This document shows, one piece after another, positions 10,812-22,059 of a DNA stretch of 64,000 nucleotides. Location: positions 14,017,221 to 14,081,220 of the forward strand of contig CM055097.1 in NCBI GenBank assembly GCA_029204225.1. Direction: 5' to 3'. The translations under genes were made by a program, and so were the position numbers. The number at the start of each line of letters is the position of its first letter. Within the stretch, counting starts at the first letter, position 1. Source of the stretch: Diphasiastrum complanatum (lineage: Eukaryota; Streptophyta; Lycopodiopsida; Lycopodiales; Lycopodiaceae). Below the pieces are notes generated by a model. It made no database searches, was not told the DNA's origin, and was given only the letters and a program-made list of their open reading frames with translations.

Positions 10812-12917
10812 TCAGCTGGTTTCATTTGACCTCGCGTCAGTTGGATGTCCTTCATTAAAGAAGTGAGCTTTCGCTTGGTCACACAAGTTGAGCTCCTTGA
10901 GCTCTGCATCGGCACTTGAATTCACCTTTGATGTGGAAATTGCATGCAATGTTGGCTCCATTTGGTCCCGTGTCAGCTGGTCTCTCACTGTTGGTTGTCC
11001 TTCATTAAAGAGGTGAATGAGATTGGGAGGGATGGTTGGCTCCGGTTCATTTGTGTCATTCTTTTCTAGTTGGTCCCCTGGCACAGCTCTGACGACACAA
11101 GGTCTCCTGCCATTGTATAATAACACAAGGTTAACCCCTTTTGCCAAGAAGTCCACCACATGTTCGTTAAACCAGCTTAATCCCAAAATAGCGTCGAAGG
11201 CATCCATCTCCAAGATTGTGAACGTTAGTCGATTCTTCCAGGTTCCCAGGGAGATTGGTAAGTTGGTTGCCAATCTACAAGTGGTCATTGTACCTTTCGC
11301 GGTCTCCACACAAATAGGAGTCACATTTTCTTCACATTGGATGTCCAATTCCCTTGTCAGTTTTTCTGACAAGTAGTTATGTGACGCCCTCATGTCTACT
11401 ATGAAGTAAATGATCATGCCTTGAATACAGCCTTTCAGGTACAATAACTTTGATCCTCTCGCAGGAGTCGCCATGAGATGTTCACGATACGCCGCAAGTG
11501 CCCCTATCTGTTGTAAGGCATTCAGGTCAGACTCCGTCACATCCGTTTCTGGGTCCTCTTCGTCATCATGTTCACCATCTTCTTGATCAAATGCCTCTCT
11601 CTCCATCCTATCAAATCCTTCAATGGTAGCCATGATTTGTTTGTTCAATGGTTTGGGGCATGACCTCCAAGAGTGACCTTGCTGATGACAGTTGAAGTAG
11701 CGCATGGAACTGCCCACTGTTGCTGAGCTGTTGCTGTGACTAGCTGAAGGTCCAACATTGTTTCTTCTCTGGAACATGTTCCCTCCATTGTTGCCTTGGT
11801 TGCCAAACCCTGTTTTTGTTGGAAATTTGTTCACGCTACTCGAGGCTTGGTTGCCATTTGAAGCTGAGTCCCCCCTTGAAAAGAAGCTCGAACTCGGTCT
11901 GGATCCACTAAATACTCTTGTTGAGGCGGCGGGAGCAGCTGGTGCCAATGTGCTCTCATAATCGCAAACCATTTCAGCCGCTCGAATAGTTGAATTGAAA
12001 TCATGGGACATGTAGTTGTCTATTGCACGCCGGATCCAAGATTGCATTCTAGACAATAGGTAATGAGTTTTGTCCGCCTCAGACATATCTTCAATAACCC
12101 ATACACTCTATCTGAATTTATTGAGGTACTCTCGCAATGACCCTTTCTGTTTGAGCCCCGATAATTCTGTCCTCAATCTCATGTGTGAATCCTTCGGTAT
12201 GAACTCCTCTCGTACTGCGGCTTTGAATGCGTCCCATGTCTGAAAATGCATTTCTGCCATCCGGTACAAGTTTGTAGTGTAGCCCTCAAAATATGCTAAT
12301 GCCAAGTCAGTTCTTTCTTCCTCAGCAGTGTTCATCAGACGGAAGTAATGGTCCATGTGAAACAACCAATCTTCCACAACTCGAATGTCACGTTCTCCTT
12401 TAAATGTAGGTCGTGCTTTCACTTTGGCAGTCTTCCTTGGGACTTCCGTGTTTCGCGCTTGTGGTTCTCTTGGTATCTGTGGAGGAGGCGCCACTGCATT
12501 CCCCCTAGTTGCTTCCAACTCTTCAAACCTGGCTTCGAGCTGTGTTAGCTCGTCTCTCATTTCTCTAGCAAGGTTAGATTGAGTAAGGTTCATGGTTCAC
12601 AAGGATGTTTGCCATTCTTTCCTTTATGTTTCTCTGTCCTTCTTCACCTCGCTAAGCATAGCCGTCATTGCGCTTGATAAGTATTGTCGCATCTTCACTT
12701 CAAAGAGGTCCTGTTGCGCCTATGGCAAGGGTTCGTCTCTTGGTGTAGGTTCAGAAGCGCCACCCATCTCTTCTTGGAGAGGCGCCACTGTGGAGTGCAT
12801 ACGCTCTTTCTTTCTTGACTTGGACCTGGTGCCATCTCGATGCATGCAAGAGCTGTATTCTCGAGCCAGCTCTTCTCCGTTCGTCAATGCTCGTAACTCT
12901 TCAAGATGGTCCTCCAT
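10812..12917 (-). pseudogene. gypsy gag-protease, copy B
   Basis: The N-terminus starts at an ATG at 12917 (MEDHLEELRALTNGEEL) and is broken near 12720 and 12600. The main frame runs 12593-10812 with one stop near 12108, where copy A has CAG (Gln). Domains are as in copy A: Glu-rich helix, capsid (DWLFHMDHYFRLMNT, REEFIPKDSHMRLR), knuckle YFNCHQQGHSWRSCP lacking the first Cys, acidic stretch, and protease with VDMRASHNY instead of D-T/S-G-A. A linker follows (NLIHLFNEGQPTV, HFFNEGHPTDARSN). No RT or integrase occurs before the LTR. Knuckle and protease defects shared with copy A predate the duplication. Confidence 0.85.
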
Positions 12918-13259
12918 TATAATCAGAGGTGTACTTCCAACAGATTATCGCCTCAATCCTTTTTATATTTGAAACTCTCCCTTCTCTCGGCCGAGCCCCA
13001 CAACTCTCTTTTCTTCTTTATTAAATCAGCTTCAATGAAAATATCCCCTCCTCAAACTTAGCACGCCCACATCACCTGAGAGCCAAGTAGGAACCAAGTC
13101 ATTTGTGTCCAAGCAAGCACACAACAAACGGAACATACCAACCAAAGCAAACACAGAGGATCTCTTCAAGCCACAAACCCCCCTGAGACCGGACGTAGGA
13201 CCTTTGCCTAGCCGCGCCCACACAAATCTATCACAGAATTAGCCCACAGGGAAACATCC

Positions 13260-13715
13260 ATCCAACCATCCATGCTTTCACCATTAAGCAGCACATTGCC
13301 TCAGTCACGTCCCACCACTTTTTGGTCGATAGCCCTTATAGCTAAACGATCGGCAGCTATCCCGCACCGGCAGCTACCAACCCGTGCTTTACACCCAAAT
13401 TCGAGCAGCATCTCTGTATCAATGGTTAACCCGTACAATTCAAATGTGTCGCCCCGCACCCCACAAGGTACAGACCGTGCTTTCACCTACCTAGGCAGCA
13501 CTTTGCCTCATCCGTCCCCGCACTCCACAAGGTACAGACCGTGCTTACACCTCGAGGGCAGCACTTCGACTCATCAAGTCCCCCATTCTGCCGACTACCC
13601 CGACCGTGGACGCACCCGTGCTTACACTGTGGGCAGCACCTTGCGCAACGGTTGTCCTGACAAATCCCAAAATGTGGCCATCCCTGTGAGACTTGTGTAG
13701 CTGACCGGCTAGTCG
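13260..13715 (-). repeat. 5' leader of copy B with short internal repeats
   Basis: The plus strand carries the motif CGTGCTTWCAC then GGCAGCACYTTG and a pyrimidine-rich CTCATCNGTCCC at about 13270, 13383, 13472, 13540 and 13620. This lies between the primer site and the gag N-terminus and parallels copy A. Spacing is irregular (about 70-110 bp). Confidence 0.5.
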
Positions 13716-13727
13716 GCTCTGATACCA
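13716..13727 (-). promoter_or_regulatory. primer-binding site (initiator tRNA-Met), copy B
   Basis: The minus strand reads TGGTATCAGAGC, two bases inside the LTR that begins at 13730. The flanking sequence (CGACTAGCCGGTC) is identical to that at the copy A site. Confidence 0.85.
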
Positions 13728-13729
13728 CA

Positions 13730-14584
13730 TGTTGCGCCGGCGTCTCAAAGGGCGCTGGAACTTGAGCGGTTTTCCCAACACGCGCCTAAGTCTAACATTC
13801 ATCCATCATGCACTTACGTAAAAGCCAACTCAGAAACGTAACAAGCTTGACCATTCAGACTTAAGAAAACTAGAATCCCAACCAACCCGAAAGCCAACTC
13901 AGAATCCGTCTCCAAAAGGTAACCAAAGGCAAAGACAAGCCACACATGAAACCCAAGGCATAGTAGTCGCCAAACTGACCAATTGGCATAGCGACCCCAT
14001 GTCGATGACAGGGACCCTTAGGCGCCAAGGGTCCTTCCACTTGGCCCAATCCCGGAGACGAAACTGAAATGGTAATTATCCCCAAGGATCAACTTTATTA
14101 GATTTGGAAGAGGTTACATTCATACATAGACTGACCGGTCTCGGGGCCACCAACACATGCTGGGCATTGTGCTTGGCTCGTGCTGGTAGAGGGGCGACTG
14201 GATTCCTGGTGCTGGTTGGGCTGCCCGAGTTTCTATCTGTCGGACTCCCCCTATAGTTTTGTTGTGATTCGGTGCACCCCCTCTGGTTTGAAACATAACG
14301 CTTTCTGGTAAAGCACGCTTTTTAGGACTTAGTTTGTATTTTGTTGATTAAGCCTGGCAAGCCTGGCAGAATCAGTCTGGCTCCCGGACATGGGTCCCGG
14401 GAGCCGTCTTGGCGGCCGAATCAACTTGCTTACCTGACTAGGTCATGACTCGAGCTCCAGAGCTAGCTCATGACTTGTGACTACTTGACTGGCTCACCAC
14501 AGGTCGGAGGCTCAGTCCTTGACATACTAACTTGCTTTGGGACCTTAGAGAGTGTCACCCCTTTGAGTCTTACAGGGCACAACA
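13730..14584 (-). repeat. 5' LTR of gypsy copy B (855 bp)
   Basis: It matches 9414-10326 but lacks about 26 bp near the U3 end (between GGGCAC and AACA), about 22 bp in the middle and about 11 bp elsewhere. Termini on the minus strand are TGTTG and CAACA. Beyond 14584 the sequence changes to an unrelated gypsy gag; GTACC at 14585 could be half of a target duplication, but no partner copy was found at the left. Confidence 0.8.
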
Positions 14585-14800
14585 GTACCATGGAAAATAG
14601 ACGAAGCTTTTCAGTTTCAGAGGTATCTCCATAAAAACGGCATGCATTATCAAAGTCTTGGAGAAATCAGACTAGGTCAGATTTGCCATCGTACTTTGGT
14701 GCATCCATACGTGGAATTCTTCATTCTAGTCGTGGAGAAGTCGGATCAGAAGATTCAGCACAGTCACGAGACATGATGCAGAATATAGATGAGCAGGACA
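14585..14800 (-). pseudogene. second gypsy gag N-terminal remnant
   Basis: The minus-strand frame reads RMDAPKYDGKSDLV, a stop, then FLQDFDNACRFYGDTSETEK and LRLFSMVL. This resembles the start of a gypsy capsid domain. It is cut at 14584 by the LTR of the tandem element. It could belong to the gypsy element whose pol lies at 4190-5490 in the same orientation, but the link is not shown. Confidence 0.55.
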
Positions 14801-14869
14801 GTACTGTACTTGGTAAAAGGGCAGTTTGCTTGCAGAATGGATAGTGTAGGACAAAACATGTCTTTCTGA

Positions 14870-15375
14870 TCATAATAGAATTCGCGGACGGGCTGAGAAA
14901 TTGTGGAGAGGCAGATAAATCTAACTGTAATACTCGCAAATTCTGAAAAGGAGTTTTGAATGTCAAAATAGTGATTATTTTAGATTTTCTGGAAAAAAAT
15001 TGGAGTTTCAGAATTCGCGGATAGGATAGAGAAATCTTGCTCTTTGAGAACGAATTCTTAGGCTAGATGGCGAATTCTAACAAAGAGGTTTGACTGGCAG
15101 ATAGAGAATATGAAAAAAAAATGTGATGTTCTGACTGTAAACGGGCAAAATCTCCGAGATAGAATTCGCGGAGCTGCTGGAGGACTGATCTTAATGAGAT
15201 CTAGCCTCAGTGAAGCCGGCGAATTCTAGGACAAAGATTTGTGTGAGAAATAAGGGATTTTGACAGTATATCAGGCTGTTTTCTCAAAATCCGATCATTG
15301 TCAGAATTTGTGGAGGTGATAAAATGAAAGATCAGGGTCTGTTACGGCTGCAAATAGGCTGACGAATTCTGATAT
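14870..15375. repeat. degenerate repeats of an AGAATTCGCGGA motif
   Basis: AGAATTYGYGGA recurs at about 14879, 15010, 15160 and 15302, spaced about 130-150 bp, often followed by a GAGAAAT-like stretch. Shorter GAATTC halves occur at 15050, 15078, 15222 and 15364. The region has no supported ORF. It may be the leader or LTR of the interrupted gypsy element. Confidence 0.45.
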
Positions 15376-16340
15376 ACCTTTTTGGATGTGAAAAAGGTCA
15401 CTTGGGTCACTTCTTTTGAAGAAAATGCCCGAGTTGACTCTTTTGTTGCTTCCCCCCGATTGAAGAAGTTGCTTCGCAGCTCGTGTAGGACCTGGAGAGA
15501 CGACGCGTGCTGTTTGTTGGTAGATAGAGACAAGCACACAAGCAAACATACAACACGGAAGCAGAAAAAACAAAAAGAAAAAGGAGAAGAAGCTAGGTAA
15601 AAAATACTTGAAAAGCGGCAACGATGCCAATGTTGGAAGTAAATATGGTTTGTTAATATTTGGCTAGATCTACTCACGATGTGGTGTAGTATAGGGAGGA
15701 TCGTCCGCTTTCAATAGAAATGAAATTAACTGAGATGACAAAATACAAAACCTTACTAAGGCTTACCCAATTAGCAAGGTGATTAGAATAAATCCTAGAT
15801 TAACACCCAAAGGGTAATAAAATGAGATTGCGGCAAATACTAAGCAAATAAGCAATAATGAACATGCCACAATAAAATCGATGAAAATGAGGCAAGAGGA
15901 GGCCCGAGCACCTTCCCTCAAGCTATGCACCTTTCCAAAGGGAACACAAATGAAATAGAATGATAATTCTCCAAAATAGAGAGCAAGATAGCTTAATCTC
16001 AAAAGTGTCGTTTACAATGCAAATACCTCTCCTTTTATGGCAAGGAGGGTCTTCCATAAGTGTCTACTAACTTACTTTTGTTAGATATGACAAGCATGAT
16101 ACATACCAATGTTTCCATACTCGGTTCAAACCGGCTGGTTCCATGGTGTAAACCGCTTTTGAATCGGATCGAACCTTCGAACCATTTGAATTGGTTTTAG
16201 GATTTTTGTATTTTTATTGAAATTTGATTCTCTTTTAGGACAAATCATGATTCTTAATACATAAACTTAGTAATAACCCTATATCAAGCTAAGTTGGGAT
16301 TCGAGGATGTCTATATTACATAAAGATAACATAATCATAG
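15376..16340. other. no recognised gene
   Basis: AT-rich sequence with short spurious ORFs (for example a Phe/Ser-rich one at 15301-15677). I see no domain, LTR edge or RNA gene that I can support. Confidence 0.6.
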
Positions 16341-17452
16341 TAAAATTCAAAGTGAAGTGGGTGGGAAACACGAGGCCATGTCGTCACGCATATGTCGTCA
16401 CGTCGCGTCGTGCCTCGCCATCGGAAGACAGGTGGAGTGAGCACATGTGGAGGAGGAAAATAGAATGCCTCTAGTAAAAGAAGTGTAGCATCTCTTTACA
16501 CCATTACGTAGATCATAAAAAATTGCACACTTTTTTTTTTTGGATCACTTCAATCTGACGCACGTTAAAAAGTTATGGTAGTTTGAAAATTCATATCCTA
16601 CTTGATATCGAAGCCAAGCGACCAATGACCTGTTCACATTGAGCATAATGCTCTGGTCGTGTGGCTAAGATATTGTAGCATCTGCTTACACCATTGTGTA
16701 GATCATGAAAAATTGCACACGTTTTATTTTTGGATCACTTCAATCCGACACACGGTTAAAAAGTTATGGCCATCTGAAGATTCATACCCTCCTTGATATC
16801 GGAGCCGAGTGACCCATGGCCTCTTCTCACTGAACATAATGCTCTGGTCGCGCAGCTCCGATATCGCAGCCACGCAAACAGAGCATTATGTTCAGTGAGA
16901 AAAGGCCATGGGTCGCGTGGCTGCAATATTAGAGCTACGCGACCAGAGCATTATGTTCAGTGAGAAGAGGCCATGGGTCGCTCGGCTCCGATATCAAAGA
17001 GGGTATGAATCTTCAGATGGCCATAACTTTTTAACCGTGTGTCGGATTGAAGTGATCCAAAAAGAAAAAGTGTGCAATTTTCATGATCTACGTAATCACA
17101 TAAATAGATGCTACAATATCTCAGCCATGCGACCAGAGCATTATGTTCAGTGTGAACAAGTCATTGGTCGCTCGACTCCGATATCAGGTAGGGTATGAAT
17201 CTTCAAACTGCCATAACTTTTTAACCATGCGTCGGATTGAAGTGATCCTAAAAGAAAAACTTTGCAATTTTTCATGATCTATGTAATGGTGTAAAGAGAT
17301 GCTACACTTCTTTTACTAGAGGCAATCTATTTTCTTCCTCCACATGTGCTCACTCCTCCTGCCTTCCGCATGTGGCGAGGCACGACGCGACACGATGACA
17401 TATCCGCGAGGACACGGCCTTGGGTTTCCCACCCTTTTAATTTTGAATTTTA
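16341..17452. mobile_element. 1.1 kb foldback (long inverted repeat) element
   Basis: The arms, about 16341-16875 and 16915-17452, are imperfect reverse complements over most of their length. Outer matches include TAAAATTCAAA and GGGTGGGAAAC. Inner matches include the GCTCTGGTCGCGNAGCT blocks around a short loop near 16876-16914. Each arm contains two copies of a roughly 190-bp module with landmarks AAAATTGCACAC, GGATCACTTCAATC, GTTAAAAAGTTATGG, GATATCGGAGCC and CATAATGCTCTGGTCG. It thus holds four modules arranged two against two. No transposase ORF and no clear target duplication are visible. It resembles a foldback or MITE-type element; a transcript would form a long hairpin. Confidence 0.8.
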
Positions 17453-17454
17453 GT

Positions 17455-20115
17455 GTCATTGGTTTATCTCAGAAGTGGCTGCCCGAAATTGAAGTTGGAC
17501 AGTCTAATGAAGTTCTCTCTCTACATTCTTAAAGGGCCCATATCGAGTCCGAAGTTTCCCTGATGCATGATTTAGAGGTTGAAGTGTTACCATCCATAAG
17601 TGTCAATTCTATAATACATAGATGCTTCAAACAAACACTTTAAATTCGAGTACTAAAAGATGAAAATATTGATATATGCCTTTTTAGCATCCATTAATTA
17701 CAACAATAACCTGGGTCCTGGTTCGAGTTGCTAACTCAAAACTAGTTCAATGCATGATTGTGAATGTGAACTTAGATAGTTTCTCCTAGTCCAACCCAAC
17801 AAGATTGTATTCTGAAATGCATATACACAAGTTCTTATTGCTCACACAAATTAGAGTCATTATTGGCAAAGCATAGATGATTGAATAGAGCCAAGTGCTA
17901 GTGTGATTCTCTTCACTTGAACCAAGCTTTTTTAGCATCCATTAATTACAACTCAAACTTGGTTCGAGTTGCCACCTCAAATCTAGTACAAGTCATGAAT
18001 TGTGAACATAACTTGGGTAGGTTCTTCTAGCACAAACCAGTAAGTTTTTGTTGTGACGTCGAAATAAACAAGTCACTAAAGTCAAACCACATTCGGGCTA
18101 TAAGCACATTGCCTTTGGTAGTGAATGTTGCCATGATATTCAAATAATATTCAAAAGAAGACATCAAAAGTTGAACCAAGTTTGAGGTGTTTGAAAATCA
18201 TAGATGATAGGATCATTCCAAAACTATAAATCTTTTGAGTGAATCTAATTTGAACTATTCCTGCTGGTACCACGTCCTAACCAAATTGAGTCAAGTTTTT
18301 CTTCTATGCAAGTTAGTAGAAGTTTTCTAATATAATGTATGTACCAGTGTTTGCTCAAATCGCAGTTCAAACCAAGTCGAGGGTTTGAACTGCTAAAACT
18401 GCTATTTCCATGCATGGGCCCAAGGAGAGAAATAACATGTTTTCTAAAGTGTATTGAAAAGAATAGAAGATGGGAGAAGAAGAGAGGGAGTGAGATCTGA
18501 GATCCATCAATAAATCTAGTATCTACTAGTAGGCTATTAATACTAACATCATTGAGGAGTTGAGACTCAGGAGACAACGACATTCGGGGGATTTAAAAGA
18601 GATAATATTGTTGTTTTGTAATTTGTAAATTTCCAGCAAACCCTCAGAGGCCTTCAATCTAGTATCAATACATCCAGCGTCCAAAGTCTACAATGATTCA
18701 ATGATTTATCTCAGAAGTGGCTCCCCGAAATTGAAGTTGGGCTGCCACCGTTATGGTCTAGCACACATGGAAACACACCATTGGGCCATGTGGACATAAA
18801 ACCTTTGAAAAGTCAAGAAAAGCATCTTTACAAAAGGCCCTTTTGGATTCAAGAGTTCCCCTAATGTCTGTGATGGAAGAAAATGAATGCCACATAAACA
18901 CGTCAAAACTCGAACTTGGTTCGAGTTAGGACTATCGTAGTTGATGTCACATTTTTTTCTAGTAATACCAGCAAGCTTCAATTGACAACTCGAACCAGGT
19001 TCGAGTTAAAGGTAGACTATTTTTGCCAATGATTGATGCCAAAAATCATAAATGGTATTTAAAAGCAGCAATACAAGTTCTACTAGGTCTGAGTTGGGGG
19101 GAAACTTATACATGGCTGAATACTCCAAACACCAATTATGTTTGAGCCAAGAACTTGTGAATGAGTGACATAAACACTTCAGAACTCAAACCTGGTTCGA
19201 GTTTGGAATAACATTTTTTTTAGTAATGCTTGCAAGCTCGATTCATAGTTGTAAGTACTCTTAATCCATATCTTGATGATAATGTCTTTCTCCTAAGAGG
19301 GTAGTTTTTACACCGAAACTAGATACACATCCCTCCACAACTTGAATTAGGGATTGAATAGAATTACTCAATCATGGTATTCATACATTTTGCTTGATAT
19401 AATGAATAGTTCTTACCTAATGTGAGGTTTTAATATAAATATTCATTGGACCTTAATGAACAGGATCTTCATAATTGGACAAAGACAAATTAAACAAAGT
19501 TCATTTTTCCTAATCTTTTAATGATGGTGGTGATGGGAGAAAATGTGAATGCCACCTGCACGCTTCACAAGTCGAACCATGTTTGAGTTAGGACTATTTT
19601 CAGTTGATGTTATATTTGTTTCTAAAATTCTAGCAAGTTTTAATTCACAACTCGACCCAGGTTTGAGTTAAAGACATGCTATATTTGTCAATGATAGATG
19701 TTAAAAATCTATACATAGTACTTAAGAGCAACAACAATAGTTGTACTAAATTTGAGTTGGGAAACAATTATAGATGGTGTGATCACTCCAAGCACCAATT
19801 ATGTTTGAGCCAAGAACTTGTGTATGCCACATTAACACTTTCTAGCTCGAACTTGGTTCGAGTTCGAAGTAAATTTTTTTGTGGTAATGCTTTGCTAGAT
19901 AGTTTCATGGCTTATGTAGTAAACCGTTGACAATGTAAGAGGTGTATCCAATGTTTAATGTAATAAATCTACAAATAGTATGTAAAAACAGCAACTCAAG
20001 TTCAACTAGGGACACTATTCTGATCACTCCAAACACTAGTTATGTTTGAGCCAAGAACTTCCGGATGTCACGTAGATACTTCAAACTCAAACTTGGTTCG
20101 AGTTAGAATTATCGT
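17455..20115. repeat. decayed repeat array with short palindromes
   Basis: Repeated modules include TTTTTAGCATCCATTAATTA at about 17680 and 17928, TTTATCTCAGAAGTGGCT at 17462 and 18706, and a longer unit at about 18870-19250, 19540-19905 and 19975-20115 with ATTATGTTTGAGCCAAGAAC. Most modules carry a near or perfect palindrome: AACTCGAAC-TTG-GTTCGAGTT at 18907-18927, and AACTCGAACC-a-GGTTCGAGTT at 18987-19007. Decayed versions lie near 17712, 17950, 19190, 19570, 19655, 19850 and 20092. No ORF is supported. Confidence 0.65.
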
Positions 20116-20154
20116 GTTCAAGCCAAGAACTTCTGGATGTCAACGTTATGAGTT

Positions 20155-20340
20155 TGTCTTGTAAGCGTTTGATAAGATGGAGGATTATAATCTCATGGTG
20201 GCAGTGAGCTTTCCTCGGTGTGGGTCTTGTGTCTCACATCGTTCGCTTGTGTTTCAAGTTGGATGGTGAACAAGTCAAGTTAAGAGTGTGGCAGACTCTT
20301 GTTGAGAGCATGGTATTTGGTTGATACTTTGTCAGTCAAG
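20155..20340. repeat. dispersed repeat shared with 50238-50480
   Basis: This stretch shares CTTGTAAGNG-TGATA, GATGGAGGAT and CTCATGGTGGCAGTG followed by TTTYCTC, and GGTCAAG/GTCAAG-type text, with 50316-50480; a weaker third version lies at 50238-50310. Its nature (LTR part or other) is unknown. Confidence 0.5.
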
Positions 20341-20591
20341 TGATTTTACTATGTACTTGAGTGTGAGTTGAGTACAGGTAGTAGGCAAAACGCATATGAT
20401 CTATACAAACACTCTAGGACATGGCTACACATTTTTTTCTAATACACTTATCACATTTGAGCATAGATTTGATTTGATTTATTTATGAAAGCTTCAAATG
20501 TGATACTGTAATAAGTGTACAGTTAGTTTGATACTTAAATCACACTTGAGCTTAAGAGAGGGAGTTAGAAATAGTAAGCTCAACTGTGATT

Positions 20592-20837
20592 GTGCTATTA
20601 GAAGATATTGGAATTCAGCAGAACAAGCCTATTGTGATCAGATGTGACAGCCAAAGCGCTATACATCTAGCTTCTTGGATTTCATGCACACACGAAGCAT
20701 ATAGAAACTAAATATCATTTCATTAGAGAGAAGTTGTTATCTAATGAAATAGATTTAGTACATTGTAAGACAGAGAATCAGCTAGCTAACATACTCACTA
20801 AAGCTTTAAGTATTGATAAGTTTGAGTTTTTATAGAG
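20592..20837 (+). pseudogene. copia RNase H C-terminus (plus strand)
   Basis: The frame gives LLEDIGIQQNKPIVIRCDSQ then SAIHLA. After a small frame change near 20682 it gives AHTKHIETKYHFIREKLLSN, EIDLVHCKTENQLANILTKA and a stop at about 20837. This is the last part of a Ty1/copia RNase H domain. The polypurine tract TAAGGGAGAG (20871-20880) and an LTR start follow. Confidence 0.8.
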
Positions 20838-20880
20838 AAAAGCTCTTTGTAAGAAAGATAAACTAGGGCTTAAGGGAGAG

Positions 20881-21150
20881 TGTTAGAAAGCCCGAGTTTC
20901 TCTTACAATTTCATGACTTTCCAATTTCAGCAGTGTTTTCGAGTTTTTTACTTCTTATGCAATAGTGTGCATGAGTGTCAGCTTAACGGCACACAGTGTG
21001 TAAAGTTGGGACACGCGTCCCGTAACGGGGACCGAACTGCCATGTTGCGGTACCCCACAAAAAATAGACTATGTATATGTACCCTTAAGTCTCTTTTGTT
21101 AATATAGTTCAAAAAGTGTTCTCTTGGGTTGTGGTGTGATCTCTCTTTTC
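20881..21150 (+). repeat. 3' LTR of plus-strand copia remnant (end uncertain)
   Basis: It begins TGTTAGAAAGCC immediately after the polypurine tract. It contains ACACACAGTGTGTAAAG and a TAACGGGGACCG stretch. The right edge is uncertain: an unrelated minus-strand copia gag begins near 21150. Confidence 0.6.
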
Positions 21151-21990
21151 TACTTATTTGATTGATGATAGATTGCTTGCAAATTAGCTAAATATACTGC
21201 CAGTAAGATCCTTGACACTTTCTTCTTACCAACAAAAAAGGAAGGCTCACCTTGATCTTGACCCTTTGACCACTTGCCTTTGCCTTTGCCCTTGAACTTG
21301 CCTTTGATAAATATAGCCTCCTCTTCATATTGAGATGTTGATGAAGATCCACCTCTTGCTTGAAGCCTAAACTCCTCATTCACCAAAATCTCTTGCAAAT
21401 CCACAATGCTTGGCAAAGTCTTTTGAATAGCAAATCTTTGAACAGAATTAACATGATCATCCAACAAATCATTAAGTATAACCTAAACAAGTTCTACATC
21501 CTTAATGCTCTCATCGATACATGCTGGCTCATCAAACAAATGTATTCAAAAAGAAATAACAAAGATATGGAAACTCTCATTTCTCTTTTAGCACTATTAC
21601 TAGCAAATCAACACATAGAATGAAGAATTCTTGATCAACCTATGATCTACCAACAATCTAATGAATCTTGCCACTTCCTAAGATTGAAACACACTCTATT
21701 AAAGTCCGGCATCTTCAAAAAATAGAGATCCAATCAAAATTAGGGCTTTAACAAAATCACAAAAGATTGAATCTTCTAATTTTTACATGCAATTGCTTAA
21801 AAATTGAAATAGAATCTTGTAGCCTCTAATGAGACCTTACTAATGCATAAAAAATTACCCAAATCCAGTAAGCCATGTGTGAAATCAGAATTCCTCAAGT
21901 TCATAAACCTAAATTGAGTTTTGACCTACAAAAGATCCAATCTACATATGCAAAGAACTCGATTTTTGAGTAGAAATCAATCTAGCATGC
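21150..21990 (-). pseudogene. copia gag fragment (minus strand)
   Basis: The minus-strand frame reads ACIDESIKDVELV, a stop in place of Gln, then VILNDLLDDHVNSVQRFAI, PSIVDLQEILVNEEFR, and a Lys/Gly-rich tail FIKGKFKGKGKGKWSKGQDQ. It is closely similar to the plus-strand gag at 55289-55560. The knuckle is absent because the sequence breaks after GKKKVS near 21210. Upstream of about 21540 coding similarity is lost until the primer site at 22060. Confidence 0.7.
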
Positions 21991-22059
21991 TCTAGCATTG
22001 GTATCTCCTCCAAATCTTTGCTAAATGTGATTGCTCCTTTCATAACCTGAAACACAAGA

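Larger units (their letters stand above)
6782..14584 (-). mobile_element. tandem non-autonomous Ty3/gypsy-type element (LTR-gag-PR)x2
   Basis: Read on the minus strand, the order is LTR (14584-13730), internal region B (13729-10327), LTR (10326-9414), internal region A (9413 to about 6782). Both internal regions begin with an initiator-Met primer site and carry the same gag-protease ORF. Neither contains RT, RNase H or integrase. In B only about 500 bp separate the protease linker from the polypurine tract, so the family appears to be a short LTR-gag-PR element dependent on helpers. The shared middle LTR is the signature of unequal recombination between LTRs or of a tandem insertion. The left end lacks its 3' LTR and runs into a copia piece. 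The right LTR interrupts another gypsy gag at 14585. Confidence 0.8.

Noticed and set aside
15301-15677. Phe/Ser-rich ORFs that could be membrane proteins
   Set aside because: Composition follows the AT- and pyrimidine-rich strand; overlapping frames look alike and no motif or start context supports a gene.
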